Assembly: GCA_050180235.1 (NCBI GenBank)
Contig: JBFXEJ010000010.1
Coordinates: 1-64,000 of the forward strand
Length of the DNA: 64,000 nucleotides
Direction: 5' to 3'
From: JAABRU01 sp050180235
Lineage (GTDB): Bacteria; Desulfobacterota; Desulfobacteria; Desulfobacterales; Desulfococcaceae
Part shown: piece after piece, positions 1-8,818 of the stretch
How positions within the stretch are numbered: the stretch's first letter is position 1
Layout: each line of letters begins with the position of its first letter
Program-made: the position numbers and the translations under genes
Notes under the pieces: model-generated
What the model was told of the DNA's origin: nothing
Databases searched by the model: none
The model's input: the letters and a program-made list of their open reading frames with translations, nothing else

Positions 1-87
1 AGAATATACCGGAAAAGTATCAAAAGCTTCCAGCTTTTGACCTGTGCCTGTGAACTGAACCGGGATATTTATTTTCAGAAATCACCT
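1..87 (-). repeat. MITE-like repeat, family B (copy 1, cut by window edge)
   Basis: The reverse complement of this stretch matches the elements at 51286-51388 and 58295-58397 almost base for base. Family members begin AGGTGATTTCTGAAAA and end in the inverted form GAAATCACCT, so this is a short inverted-terminal-repeat element of about 103 bp without coding capacity. The end at 87 is the terminal repeat; the other end lies outside the window. Confidence 0.8.
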
Positions 88-96
88 TAAGTCAGA

Positions 97-1833
97 TTAT
101 ACTGAATCTGCGGTTTTTACGCTGTAAGAAATTTTTCCGCTTTCCAAAACCGTGTTTTTCCCCTTTTCCTCCAAAGCAAGGGCCGCAGGATTTTTTTCAT
201 AAAAAACCCGGGGTTCATATGTCCATCCCTTTTCCAGACGCCGGGCTTCCCTTTTCATTGCAATGAGCAGGTATGTTCCGAACACAGGAGCGATGCACCG
301 GGTTTTCCATCCGAATTCTTTGTAAATGTCTTTGCGCAGGCTGCGGATTTTTTCTCTCATGGGATGATCCCGCCAATACCATTTTTCCATGGCCCATACT
401 GCGCCTGCATAACCTGTTTTCAAGGGTTCCACTTCCCATGCAAAACGATCCCTGATGCGTGAATCCGGATGATTTTTGTATTTTTGCCATCCTGTCAGCA
501 GCACCCGGATCAGGCGGAAAAGGCTGGGGCCGTTGACGGCAAAATCCCGCTCAAACGCATCTGCAAGAAATTTTTCCTCCTGCCCGTTTTGGATATGGCT
601 GTGACGGTAATTGAAACGGTACTGACCGTGCGCATCCGCAAGGGGGAATTGCGATTCAGGGTAAAGGGTTCCGTCTTTTTTATGCTGTTCATACAGGGGC
701 GTACCCGGATTGGGTGTATAAAGCATGAACTGGTGGAAAACTGAATTGTGGCTGACCGCATAATCAATGACTTCTTCCATATTATCCGGTGTATGCTCTT
801 CCATGCCGATAATGGATGAACCCAGCACCCGTATGCCGCTGGCCTGTAGTTCCTTCACCAGTTCCAGCGTATTCACTCCGGAGAGTTTGCTGTACTTGCT
901 TTCCCGTCCTTCCACACCCATCCATACCCATGCAATCCCCAAATCCACCAGTTGTTCCATTGTATAGGATTTCAGAACTTTAGCGGAACTGAACACATAC
1001 AAAGCCCAGCTTTTGCCCTTTTCCTTTATCAGTTCCAGCAGACGCAGCGCACGTTTGCGGTGGTAAAGAAAGTTTTCATCCAGGATGAAAAAAGATCGCA
1101 CATGCAGATTTTTTTCCAGACGGCTCATAACAGAAAAGAGTTCATCCCCGGTTTCATAAAAATTGATGAATTTGCCCTTGCCGCCAAACAGCGCTGATGT
1201 GGAGCAGAAATTGCATCCCATAGGACATCCCACCGAAGGAATCAGAATTGCTGCTGTATCTCCGGGTTTTTCCGCCAGCGAATGTCCAATGATCCGCGTG
1301 CCGTAAGCAGAAGAGGTTTCAGGATGAAGGATCGGTGCATTCTCATCCTGTCCCAGAAAAGAGCGGAACCAGCGGATGCCTTCGCCTTTGACAATATGAT
1401 CAGCGTCAATTCTCTCCTCCAGTCCTGCCAGATTCGCGATATGCCCGCCCACCACAATAAACGCTCTGGGCTGATACTGACGCACCAGTTCGCACATTTT
1501 TTTCACTTTGTCCGCATTGGGGATAATGGAACTGATGCCCACAATGTCATAGGTTTTTTCCCGGAGTTCTTCAGTAAAACGTTCCAGGCTGGGAAAATCC
1601 AGCAGGGTGCAGGGCGCACTGATATTGGCCTGTATCATCATCAGACCAAAGGAGCGGTGGAACATCCGCAGGGAAAAAGGCCCCTGGGCCCGCGTCACCT
1701 GATTCTGGTAAAGTTCCATAGGGTTGATTTTCCGGCTGCCGAATTCATCATCCTGCGCATAGGGGCCGAATACACTGGATAACAGAATTTTTGCTTTGAT
1801 TCCAAGAGGATGTTTTGCCTGAGCTGTTTCCAT
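97..1833 (-). CDS. B12-binding-domain radical SAM protein
   Basis: A 578-aa protein. Residues ~60-160 have the fold pattern of a cobalamin-binding domain, and residues 203-210 carry the radical SAM cluster motif as CPMGCNFC (CxxxCxxC, Cys203/207/210). The order B12 domain then radical SAM is that of class B methylases and related enzymes such as hopanoid or bacteriochlorophyll modifiers; the substrate cannot be told from sequence. An in-frame ATG at 1917 exists, but the ATG at 1833 is chosen because CGGAG lies just upstream of it and the extra 28 residues look like untranslated leader. The gene stands alone, divergent from the antiporter. Confidence 0.85.
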   Translation of the reverse strand: METAQAKHPLGIKAKILLSSVFGPYAQDDEFGSRKINPMELYQNQVTRAQGPFSLRMFHRSFGLMMIQANISAPCTLLDFPSLERFTEELREKTYDIVGISSIIPNADKVKKMCELVRQYQPRAFIVVGGHIANLAGLEERIDADHIVKGEGIRWFRSFLGQDENAPILHPETSSAYGTRIIGHSLAEKPGDTAAILIPSVGCPMGCNFCSTSALFGGKGKFINFYETGDELFSVMSRLEKNLHVRSFFILDENFLYHRKRALRLLELIKEKGKSWALYVFSSAKVLKSYTMEQLVDLGIAWVWMGVEGRESKYSKLSGVNTLELVKELQASGIRVLGSSIIGMEEHTPDNMEEVIDYAVSHNSVFHQFMLYTPNPGTPLYEQHKKDGTLYPESQFPLADAHGQYRFNYRHSHIQNGQEEKFLADAFERDFAVNGPSLFRLIRVLLTGWQKYKNHPDSRIRDRFAWEVEPLKTGYAGAVWAMEKWYWRDHPMREKIRSLRKDIYKEFGWKTRCIAPVFGTYLLIAMKREARRLEKGWTYEPRVFYEKNPAALALEEKGKNTVLESGKISYSVKTADSV

Positions 1834-2071
1834 AATTATCTCCGTGAGTCTGAAAATTGATGTTTTAAAATGCGTTAAACTGAAAAAAAAGCGGTGCGGA
1901 TTTTCCCGCAGGAACAAAGAATGACTTCCCGCTTATTGATGGAATATTCAACGGAGAGAATAAAAACACAAGACAAATGAGAGGATTTACACTATTTTTA
2001 CAAAGCCGGGGATCGGAAATGGGCGGTATTCAGGGAAAGGGTTAAAAATATTTTCGCTTCGCTCCGGAATA

Positions 2072-2095
2072 AAGATGTTTCTGCAAAAACATCTT
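2072..2095 (+). terminator. Hairpin with T-tract between divergent genes
   Basis: AAGATGTTT pairs with AAACATCTT across a 6-nt loop, followed by GTTTTT. It has the form of a rho-independent terminator reading to the right, but no + strand gene lies before it in the window. It could be an attenuator for the antiporter at 2202 or a remnant. Confidence 0.3.
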
Positions 2096-2201
2096 GTTTT
2101 TAAATTATTATTTTGTTAAATTAAGATTTTAAAAATTTAACACAGAAAGCTGAACAAATCAGACAGCAAAACAGAATAAATACGCAAGGCATTATTACAC
2201 A

Positions 2202-3908
2202 ATGGAAAGTCTGACAACACATAATATCACTGTAATGTTTCTCTCCCTGGGAATTCTGCTCGGTCTGGCCCGTGTGCTTGGGGAACTGGCCCAGCGGATG
2301 CGCCAGCCTTCTGTGCTGGGGGAACTGCTCGCGGGTGTTCTGCTGGGGCCAACGGTTCTGGGGACGATTGCCCCTGAATTCAGTGCGTTCCTGTTTCCGG
2401 CGCATGGCCCCAATGCGATTGCCCTGAATACCATATCCACTTTGGCAATTGTGCTGTTTCTGATGGTTGCGGGAATAGAGGTGGATTTGTCCACCATATG
2501 GAAGCAGGGCAGGGTCGGCCTGAAAGTCGGCATATCCAGCATTGTCATTCCCTTTTTTTTCGGACTTGCAGGCGCATGGCTGTTTCCGCAGCTTCTGGGG
2601 CGGCAGCCGGATGCGGATCCTCTTATATTTTCACTGTTTCTGGCAATCGCCATGTCCATTTCCGCTCTGCCCATAATTGCCAAAACCCTTATGGATATGG
2701 ATCTGTACCGCAGTGATTTGGGTATGGTGGTGATCAGCGCGGCCATCTTCAATGATATTGTCGGCTGGATCATATTTGCTGTGATTCTGAGTCTTATGGA
2801 TGGAACATCCGGAAGCGGTCATCCTATCATGCTGACGATTGCTCTGACACTGGCTTTTGCAGTTATAATACTTACAGTCGGACGTCAGATGATTCACAAA
2901 GCCCTTCCTTTTGTGCAGGCATACACCCGGTGGCCTGCGGGAGAACTGAGCTTTGCGCTCATTCTTGCCCTGTTCGGAGCAGCATTTACCGAATGGATTG
3001 GAATTCATGCCATCTTCGGCTCTTTTCTGGTGGGAGTGGCTGTCGGGGATTCTTCGCATCTGCGTGAGCGGACACGGGTTATCATTGAACAGTTTGTGTC
3101 ATTCATTTTCGCTCCTGTATTCTTCGCGGGCATCGGACTCAGGATCAATTTTCTGACCCATTTTGACCCTGCTCTGGTGCTGACAGTGCTGGTAACTGTA
3201 TGTATCTGCAAACTTGCAGGCGGTATTCTGGGAGCACGCTGGGGCGGAATGTCAGCCCGTGAATCCTGGTCTGTCGGTTTTGCAATGGTTTCTGTCGGCG
3301 CTATGGGAATCATTGTGGGACTGCTGGCACTGGAAGCAGGTATCATCCGTCCCCGGCTTTTTGTGGCTCTGGTTATTATGGCTATGGCCACATCCATGAT
3401 AAGCGGCCCTGCAATGCGGCTTATCTTACGAAGCAGCAAAAAAATCCATCTTCCGGATGTCCTGTCTTCAAAACTGTTCCTGCGGGAACTCACAGCCCTG
3501 TCCCGCCGGGATGTTATTGGGGAAATGACCGCAAAAACATGCGAAACTCTGGGAATGGGCAATCTGTGCATTGAAAAATCCGTATGGGAAAGAGAGGATG
3601 CGCTCAGTACAGGCATTGGCAATGGAATAGCTCTCCCCCACGCGCGCATTGAGGGACTGCGGGAACCTGTTGTTTCTGTAGGTATTTCTGATACAGGAAT
3701 TGACTTTGACGCGCCTGACGGCAAACCCGCGAATATCATTTTCCTTATTCTTATACCTGTCAGCGATCCGGAATCACAGATTGTCATCACATCCGAAATC
3801 GCACGGATATTCCGCAATCCGGATATGACGGAACGGGTGCTTCGCACAAAACATTTCACGGATTTTCTGGCACTGATGAAAATCAGCGGAGCCAAATCAG
3901 GATACTGA
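2202..3908 (+). CDS. CPA2 cation/proton antiporter fused to PTS EIIA domain
   Basis: A 568-aa inner-membrane protein. Residues ~5-400 are a run of about twelve hydrophobic segments of the Kef/NapA-type Na+(K+)/H+ exchanger family, with the N-terminal RQPSVLGELLAGVLLGPTVLG segment typical of CPA2. After a short linker, residues ~425-565 form a fructose/nitrogen-type PTS EIIA domain; His480 in LPHARI is the expected phospho-acceptor. The fusion suggests that transport is tuned by PTSNtr phosphorylation, an inference from domain architecture. No strong ribosome binding site precedes the ATG. Confidence 0.87.
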   Translation: MESLTTHNITVMFLSLGILLGLARVLGELAQRMRQPSVLGELLAGVLLGPTVLGTIAPEFSAFLFPAHGPNAIALNTISTLAIVLFLMVAGIEVDLSTIWKQGRVGLKVGISSIVIPFFFGLAGAWLFPQLLGRQPDADPLIFSLFLAIAMSISALPIIAKTLMDMDLYRSDLGMVVISAAIFNDIVGWIIFAVILSLMDGTSGSGHPIMLTIALTLAFAVIILTVGRQMIHKALPFVQAYTRWPAGELSFALILALFGAAFTEWIGIHAIFGSFLVGVAVGDSSHLRERTRVIIEQFVSFIFAPVFFAGIGLRINFLTHFDPALVLTVLVTVCICKLAGGILGARWGGMSARESWSVGFAMVSVGAMGIIVGLLALEAGIIRPRLFVALVIMAMATSMISGPAMRLILRSSKKIHLPDVLSSKLFLRELTALSRRDVIGEMTAKTCETLGMGNLCIEKSVWEREDALSTGIGNGIALPHARIEGLREPVVSVGISDTGIDFDAPDGKPANIIFLILIPVSDPESQIVITSEIARIFRNPDMTERVLRTKHFTDFLALMKISGAKSGY

Positions 3909-3988
3909 AATTTTTCTCATCAGATACAGATTATTGATTATCAGTAAGATTTTTTGTGCTTGCCTTTCCATGTTTCAGGATGTAATAT

Positions 3989-4978
3989 ATGAAAATAATT
4001 AAAGAAGAAGCTTCTGAAATCAAACACCGCATAGATCCTAAGGTTGACTGTGTTTTCAAAAGCATTCTGGGCAAAGAGGAAAACAGAAACCTGCTGATCC
4101 ATTTTCTGAATGCGGTGCTGGAACCCGAACCGGGAAAGCTCATAAGGGAGGCGCGCATACTCAATCCCTACAATGAAAAGGAGTTCATCGGGGCCAAACA
4201 GACGGTGGTGGATGTGAAAGCCGCTGATGAAAATGGCAGCCGCTACCAGATTGAGATACAGTTGGAGGTTCATGCCGCTCTCAGCCCCAGAATGCTGTTC
4301 ACCTGGAGCAGCATTTACCATTCACAGATACAGGAAGGGGATGGCTATGGAAAACTTGCCCCGGTAATTTCCATATGGATACTGAACGGCAATCTGTTTC
4401 CGGAAAAGTCGGCAAGCCATCTGTCCTTTGGGGTCTGTGACATTGAACACAGGACTGTGCTGACGGATCATCTGCAAATCCATGTGCTTCAACTGCCAAA
4501 ATGGGAACAGAAAAAAAGAGTGCTCAGCGAAAAGGACAGGTGGATGTGTCTGTTCAAAGAGGGGGAAAACATTGATCCGGACAGTCCGCCAAAAATTCTG
4601 GACACAGATGAAATGAGGCAGATTATGAAAGTTTTGAGGCGTTTTTCGGAAAGTCAGGAGGATTATCTTTTCTACCAGAGCCGTCTGGATGCCATGCTGA
4701 CACACAACACATGGCTCCATGAGATGGAGGATATCAGAAAAAAAGCGGAACAGGCTGAAAGAAAGAGAATTCAGGCCGAACAGTCAAAAAAACAGGCGCA
4801 GAAGGAGAAAAAACAGGCGCAGAAGGATAAAATGCAGGCACAGAAGGAGAAAGTGCAGGCACAGAAAGAGAAAGTGCAGGCACAGAAGGAGAAAGTGCAG
4901 GCAGAAGATGAACTCCGGAATCTGCGGACCCTGATGAAGGAGAAGGGAATAAAAATTCCGGATGATAAGGCAGTGTAA
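3989..4978 (+). CDS. Rpn-family recombination-promoting nuclease / PD-(D/E)XK transposase-like protein
   Basis: A 329-aa protein. The opening HRIDPKVDCVFKSILG and the motif VDVKAADENG..YQIEIQ are signatures of the Rpn (YhgA-like) PD-(D/E)XK nuclease family; Asp and the Glu of EIQ would be the metal ligands. Residues ~245-310 are a highly charged coiled coil built of heptads of the KxQAQKE type. Known Rpn proteins are DNA endonucleases promoting RecA-independent recombination; activity here is inferred. The downstream vWA gene starts 13 bp after the stop, but no functional link is evident. Confidence 0.8.
   Translation: MKIIKEEASEIKHRIDPKVDCVFKSILGKEENRNLLIHFLNAVLEPEPGKLIREARILNPYNEKEFIGAKQTVVDVKAADENGSRYQIEIQLEVHAALSPRMLFTWSSIYHSQIQEGDGYGKLAPVISIWILNGNLFPEKSASHLSFGVCDIEHRTVLTDHLQIHVLQLPKWEQKKRVLSEKDRWMCLFKEGENIDPDSPPKILDTDEMRQIMKVLRRFSESQEDYLFYQSRLDAMLTHNTWLHEMEDIRKKAEQAERKRIQAEQSKKQAQKEKKQAQKDKMQAQKEKVQAQKEKVQAQKEKVQAEDELRNLRTLMKEKGIKIPDDKAV
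4790..4909 (+). repeat. 21-bp tandem repeat coding for coiled-coil heptads
   Basis: Six head-to-tail 21-bp units (consensus around GTGCAGGCACAGAAGGAGAAA, starting at 4790, 4811, 4832, 4853, 4874, 4895) encode the charged tail of the Rpn-like protein. One unit is one heptad, so gain or loss of units keeps the frame and the coiled-coil register. Confidence 0.85.
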
Positions 4979-4991
4979 GAGAAAAGCCTGA

Positions 4992-6731
4992 ATGTTTTCA
5001 TTTCTGTGGACATATGCCCTGTGGGGTCTTATCGCTGTTCCCATTCTTGCAGCAATCTGGCTGCTTAACAGAAGGCAGAGATTTTATACTGTCTCCAGCC
5101 TTATGCTGTGGGAACATCTGCGTCCGCTTACGCAGAGCGGTCTGCGACTTAACCGTCTCATGACCCAATTCCTCTTTTTTCTGGAACTGCTTATCATCCT
5201 GCTGTTTGTATCAGCCGCGGCAGGGCCTGCAATTCTTTCCTCTGACCGTTTCCGGCCTCTGACGGTTGTGCTGGATGATTCCGTATCTATGCGCGCATCA
5301 GACGGTCAGGAATCCTTTCGGGAAAAAGGGATAAAACAGATGGAAAAGAGCCTCCGTTCCCGCCCCTTCCGTCCTGTGCGTTTTATTCTGGCAGGAACAG
5401 AGCCGAAAATACTGTCCGGAGTTTCGGGAATATCGGAAATACAAGAAAAATGGAAATGTTATTCACCTGCTGCCCGGATGGATGCCGCATTGGGAGCAGC
5501 AGGGGAAATCAGCGGGGAAGACGGACTGATCCTGGTGATTTCCGATCATGGGCCTTCAGGAAATTTGGATTCCCGTATCGTATGGAAGGCCGCGGGAATG
5601 CCGTTTTCCAATGCCGGATTTGTCAGCGGTGTGCGTTCGTCTGCCGGTGACAAAGACCGGATTCTGCTGGAAACAGGCAATTTTTCCGATCAGCCAATGG
5701 AACAATTGCTGAAAATTGACGGAAAGGATCAGCAAGTGCGGATGGAAGCCCGCGGCAGGAAACGCATGATATTTGAATCTCCGGAAAATGCGGACAAACC
5801 CCTTATTTTTCAGCTCCCTGATGATGCCCTGGCCGAAGACAGCCGGATTATTCTTTTCCCGCGTCCGGTGAAAAAAGCCGGAGTTGATGTGCGTATTGTG
5901 AATCCCGGACTTCATGCACTGGTAAAAAGAGCGGTTCAGGCTTCAGGGCTTGCTTTTGCAAATACACCCGCGATCCCGGACATTATTTTTACAGACAGCA
6001 GAGAAACAGGTGAGACCAATGGCAGAACCTGGACGGTGCAGATGATTTCGGAAAAAGAGGCTCTGCCTTACAGCGGGCCGTTTGTGTCTGATAATTCCCA
6101 TCCCCTGATGAAAGGAATCAGTCTGGAAGGAATCATATGGGCCAGCGGCAGAAAAGCGGAACTGCCGGGAGTTCCGGTAATATCCATCGGAGATATTCCT
6201 GTTCTGTCAGATCTCCGCAAACCTTCGGGCATACATGAAATACGCCTGCGCATGGACGGAAACCAATCCACTCTGCCCATCACCCCTGCATGGCCGGGAC
6301 TGATCTGGAATCTGATTCACTGGCGGATTTCTGAACTTCCGGGCCTGGGGGAAAGCAATGTGCGTGCAGGAACACCGCTTTTCTTTGTTCCGGAAAACAA
6401 ATCTGCCAGGGTGCGGATGATATTGCCTGATCTGACAGAGCATGATGTCCCGGTCACGGACGGAAAAGCATATATACAGGCTGATCAGCCGGGCATTTAT
6501 AAGATTAAATCCGGAGACAGTGAAAGCCTGTTTGCCGTCAATTTTTTTTCACCGGAAGAATCAGATCTTTCCGGGTGTGTATCAGGACAATGGGGAAACT
6601 GGAATGATTCCGAATCGCTGCGCAGTGATTCCCTTCCCCTGGCCTGGATTTTCCTTCTCCTGGCTCTTGCCGGGCTTGCGGTTCATCTTATGATTACATC
6701 AATCCCCCGACCCTTACGTCACAGCATCTGA
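4992..6731 (+). CDS. BatA/vWA domain membrane protein
   Basis: A 579-aa membrane protein. The N-terminus (WTYALWGLIAVPILAAIWLL) and a second hydrophobic segment near residues 57-78 match the BatA-type N-terminal domain found in aerotolerance/MoxR-associated proteins. A von Willebrand A domain follows, with a MIDAS-like DDSVSM at ~93-98. A last transmembrane segment lies near residue 555, leaving a large middle domain probably outside the membrane. Bat proteins usually sit with a MoxR ATPase and DUF58 protein; neither is adjacent here, so the partner is elsewhere or absent. Function is uncertain beyond the family. Confidence 0.78.
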   Translation: MFSFLWTYALWGLIAVPILAAIWLLNRRQRFYTVSSLMLWEHLRPLTQSGLRLNRLMTQFLFFLELLIILLFVSAAAGPAILSSDRFRPLTVVLDDSVSMRASDGQESFREKGIKQMEKSLRSRPFRPVRFILAGTEPKILSGVSGISEIQEKWKCYSPAARMDAALGAAGEISGEDGLILVISDHGPSGNLDSRIVWKAAGMPFSNAGFVSGVRSSAGDKDRILLETGNFSDQPMEQLLKIDGKDQQVRMEARGRKRMIFESPENADKPLIFQLPDDALAEDSRIILFPRPVKKAGVDVRIVNPGLHALVKRAVQASGLAFANTPAIPDIIFTDSRETGETNGRTWTVQMISEKEALPYSGPFVSDNSHPLMKGISLEGIIWASGRKAELPGVPVISIGDIPVLSDLRKPSGIHEIRLRMDGNQSTLPITPAWPGLIWNLIHWRISELPGLGESNVRAGTPLFFVPENKSARVRMILPDLTEHDVPVTDGKAYIQADQPGIYKIKSGDSESLFAVNFFSPEESDLSGCVSGQWGNWNDSESLRSDSLPLAWIFLLLALAGLAVHLMITSIPRPLRHSI

Positions 6732-6782
6732 CTGTCCAATCCCTCTCATTCCCAATCTTGGTTTTTTCAGAAAATCAATGGA

Positions 6783-6803
6783 GAATTGGTATAATACCAA
6801 TTC
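6783..6803. repeat. Palindrome from family A element ends
   Basis: GAATTGGTAT/ATACCAATTC is a perfect inverted repeat around one central base, preceded by AAAATCAATGGA. It joins two family A terminal repeats head to head with no interior, and lies in the hypB upstream region. Confidence 0.6.
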
Positions 6804-7010
6804 GATTTCAAAACATGAGCATGCCAAATGCTGTTTTTTCTTGCTGTCCGTGTTTTTCGCGGTTATAAAAAAATAGGCATTCCCCGAAATTTGAAAGTGA
6901 TTTGGTATAAATTTCTGTCAAAAAAAATTTTATCCTTGCACAGAATCCCGGATTCACCGTATTATAAACACAGGCACAAAGCAGAAAAAATCAGTTTCAG
7001 GAAGGTGAAA

Positions 7011-7679
7011 ATGGAAATCAAGGTTGTTCGTAAGGTTCTGGATGTAAACGAAAGAATGGCAGATGAAAACCGGAGACGGTTTGCGGAAAAAGGTGTTTTT
7101 GTCCTTAACGTCATGAGTTCTCCGGGTTCCGGCAAGACTACGGTGCTGGTCAAAACCATAAGCCGTCTCATGCCGGAAATCCGTACTGCCGTGATTGTTG
7201 GGGACATCTGCACATCCAATGATGCAGACCGGCTGGCAGTTACCGGCGCGCCTGTGGTGCAGGTCAATACCGATGAATTCGGCGGAGACTGCCACTTGGC
7301 TGCTCATGTCATTGAAAAGGCTGCTGAGGGCATTGATCTGGATGCAGCGGATCTGCTGATCGTGGAAAATGTGGGCAATCTGGTCTGCCCGGCAGAGTTT
7401 GATATTGGAGAGGATGCCCGCGCTGTGGTTCTCAGTGTGGCCGAAGGAGAGGATAAGCCTCTGAAATATCCGCTTATGTTCCGGGTGTGCAATGCGGCAG
7501 TCCTCAACAAGATTGATCTTCTCCCCTATCTGGACTATGACCGGGACGCGGCGGTAAACAACATCCTTCAGGTTCATCCGGGAATGCCGATCTTTGAAAT
7601 GTCAGCAAAAACCGGAAAGGGACTTGAACCCTGGGTTGCATGGATCAGAGAGCAGGTGCTGCGGAAGAAAAAGGGGTAA
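7011..7679 (+). CDS. hypB: Hydrogenase nickel incorporation GTPase HypB
   Basis: A 222-aa SIMIBI-class GTPase that delivers nickel to the large subunit of NiFe hydrogenase. Visible are the P-loop SSPGSGKTT at 36-44, the switch segment GDICTSNDADRL, the Cys-His metal site in GGDCHLAAHVI, and NKIDLLP near the C-terminus for guanine binding. It lacks the N-terminal CxxCGC motif and the His-rich stretch of some HypB proteins. The frame stays open to 6828, but AGGAAGGTGAAA directly before the ATG at 7011 and the family length fix this start. No other hyp genes or hydrogenase subunits are next to it. Confidence 0.95.
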   Translation: MEIKVVRKVLDVNERMADENRRRFAEKGVFVLNVMSSPGSGKTTVLVKTISRLMPEIRTAVIVGDICTSNDADRLAVTGAPVVQVNTDEFGGDCHLAAHVIEKAAEGIDLDAADLLIVENVGNLVCPAEFDIGEDARAVVLSVAEGEDKPLKYPLMFRVCNAAVLNKIDLLPYLDYDRDAAVNNILQVHPGMPIFEMSAKTGKGLEPWVAWIREQVLRKKKG

Positions 7680-7689
7680 TCCTTCATTG

Positions 7690-7820
7690 TTTCCCACAGA
7701 GGACACAGAGAACACAGAGGTTTTTTGTTCTCTGTGGGAAAACACAGATGTTTTACAGAGGACTCAGAGTTTTTTTCTCTGTGTCCTCTGTGTATTTTCT
7801 CTGTGCTCTCTGTGGGAAAC
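7690..7820. repeat. ACACAGAG-type inverted repeat block
   Basis: GTTTCCCACAGAG units run inward from both ends: TTTCCCACAGAGGACACAGAG on the left and CTCTGTGGGAAAC on the right, with further CACAGAG copies inside on both strands. The whole block can fold into a long hairpin just after the hypB stop. The same word recurs at 38523-38622, 38763-38785 and 48409-48456. Confidence 0.8.
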
Positions 7821-7885
7821 ATTTTTTTTCAGAACAAAGAAAAATCGTAATTTATAAAGAATATTTTTCAGATTTTATAATCATC

Positions 7886-8533
7886 ATGCGCTATTATCCC
7901 ATAAATCTTGACATAAAAAACCGTGTCTGTCTGGTCGTGGGCGGCGGAGAAGTCGCAACCCGGAAGGTGAACATGCTGTTGCGCTGCGGGGCAAATGTCA
8001 CGGTTATCAGCCCGGAAGTCACGGATGAACTGAAAGAACTGTCCCGCAATTCCAAAATAAACCTGAAAGAACGGGGATACCAAAGCAGTGATCTGGATGA
8101 AAACATATTTCTGGTATTCGCAGCCACAGACAATGCACAGGTCAACAGTCAGGTGCAGGAAGACGCAGAAAAGCTGAGAATCCTTTGCAATATTGCGGAC
8201 AATCCTGACCTCAGCCATTTCACCCTTCCGGCTGTGGTGAATCAGGGCGATCTGATTCTCAGCATTTCCACATCCGGCAAAAGCCCGGCTCTTTCCCGAA
8301 TGATCCGCAGGGAACTGGAGCAGATTTTTGGGCCGGAATATGCCGAATGTCTGCGGATTATGGGATACATCCGGGAAAATCTTCTGAAAAAAGGCCATAA
8401 TCCCGAAGCCCACCGCAAACTTTTCAGATCTGTTCTGGACAAAGGACTGATAAAAATGATAAAGGCAAAAGACAGCGCGGGAGTGCAGGCTCTTCTGACT
8501 GAAGTTTTCGGTCAGGACGTTGAGTTTTTATAA
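7886..8533 (+). CDS. Precorrin-2 dehydrogenase / sirohydrochlorin ferrochelatase (Met8-type)
   Basis: A 215-aa protein matching the N-terminal half of CysG and yeast Met8. It converts precorrin-2 to sirohydrochlorin with NAD+ and may insert iron to give siroheme, needed for dissimilatory and assimilatory sulfite reductases. The Rossmann motif VVGGGEVATRKV is at 15-26 and STSGKSPALSRMIR follows at ~128. The ATG at 7886 begins the standard family start MRYYPINLDI; the longer open frame upstream runs through the repeat block and is not coding. It leads into ccsA and hemA, a common tetrapyrrole grouping, although a mobile element now separates them. Confidence 0.92.
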   Translation: MRYYPINLDIKNRVCLVVGGGEVATRKVNMLLRCGANVTVISPEVTDELKELSRNSKINLKERGYQSSDLDENIFLVFAATDNAQVNSQVQEDAEKLRILCNIADNPDLSHFTLPAVVNQGDLILSISTSGKSPALSRMIRRELEQIFGPEYAECLRIMGYIRENLLKKGHNPEAHRKLFRSVLDKGLIKMIKAKDSAGVQALLTEVFGQDVEFL

Positions 8534-8539
8534 AAAGTG

Positions 8540-8731
8540 GGTAGTGGGACTGCTCATACTGATTTTTTTAATATATAAATCAATATGTTATTTATAATCA
8601 GTATAAGCAGTATCATGGATGTATCGTATAACTATTTGTATTTATTATGTATAGACAAAAATCAGTATATTTTTTAAAATATAATAATATCAAATAGTTA
8701 ATTTTTTGTCAGTATGTGCAGACCCACTACC
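8540..8731. mobile_element. MITE, family D, with 8-bp target duplication
   Basis: A 192-bp AT-rich element that begins GGTAGTGGGACTGCTCATACTGA and ends GTGCAGACCCACTACC. It is flanked by exact direct repeats AAAAAGTG at 8532-8539 and 8732-8739. There is no open frame. The terminal GGTAGTGGG is shared with the element at 48545-48689, which also makes an 8-bp duplication, so both are probably moved by the same transposase family. Confidence 0.85.
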
Positions 8732-8818
8732 AAAAAGTGGCACAAGTTTTCAGCCTGTGACGCCAATCATGAACAAACTGGAAGCTTGTTCTACTTTATT
8801 TTTGAGGATTTTGATATA

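Noticed and set aside
3005..3895. A 296-codon minus-strand frame
   Set aside because: Shadow of the antiporter-EIIA gene: rich in Ser, Arg and Ile with no domain.
4771..5044. Cys-rich repetitive minus-strand frames
   Set aside because: They are the antisense of the 21-bp heptad repeats in the Rpn-like gene.
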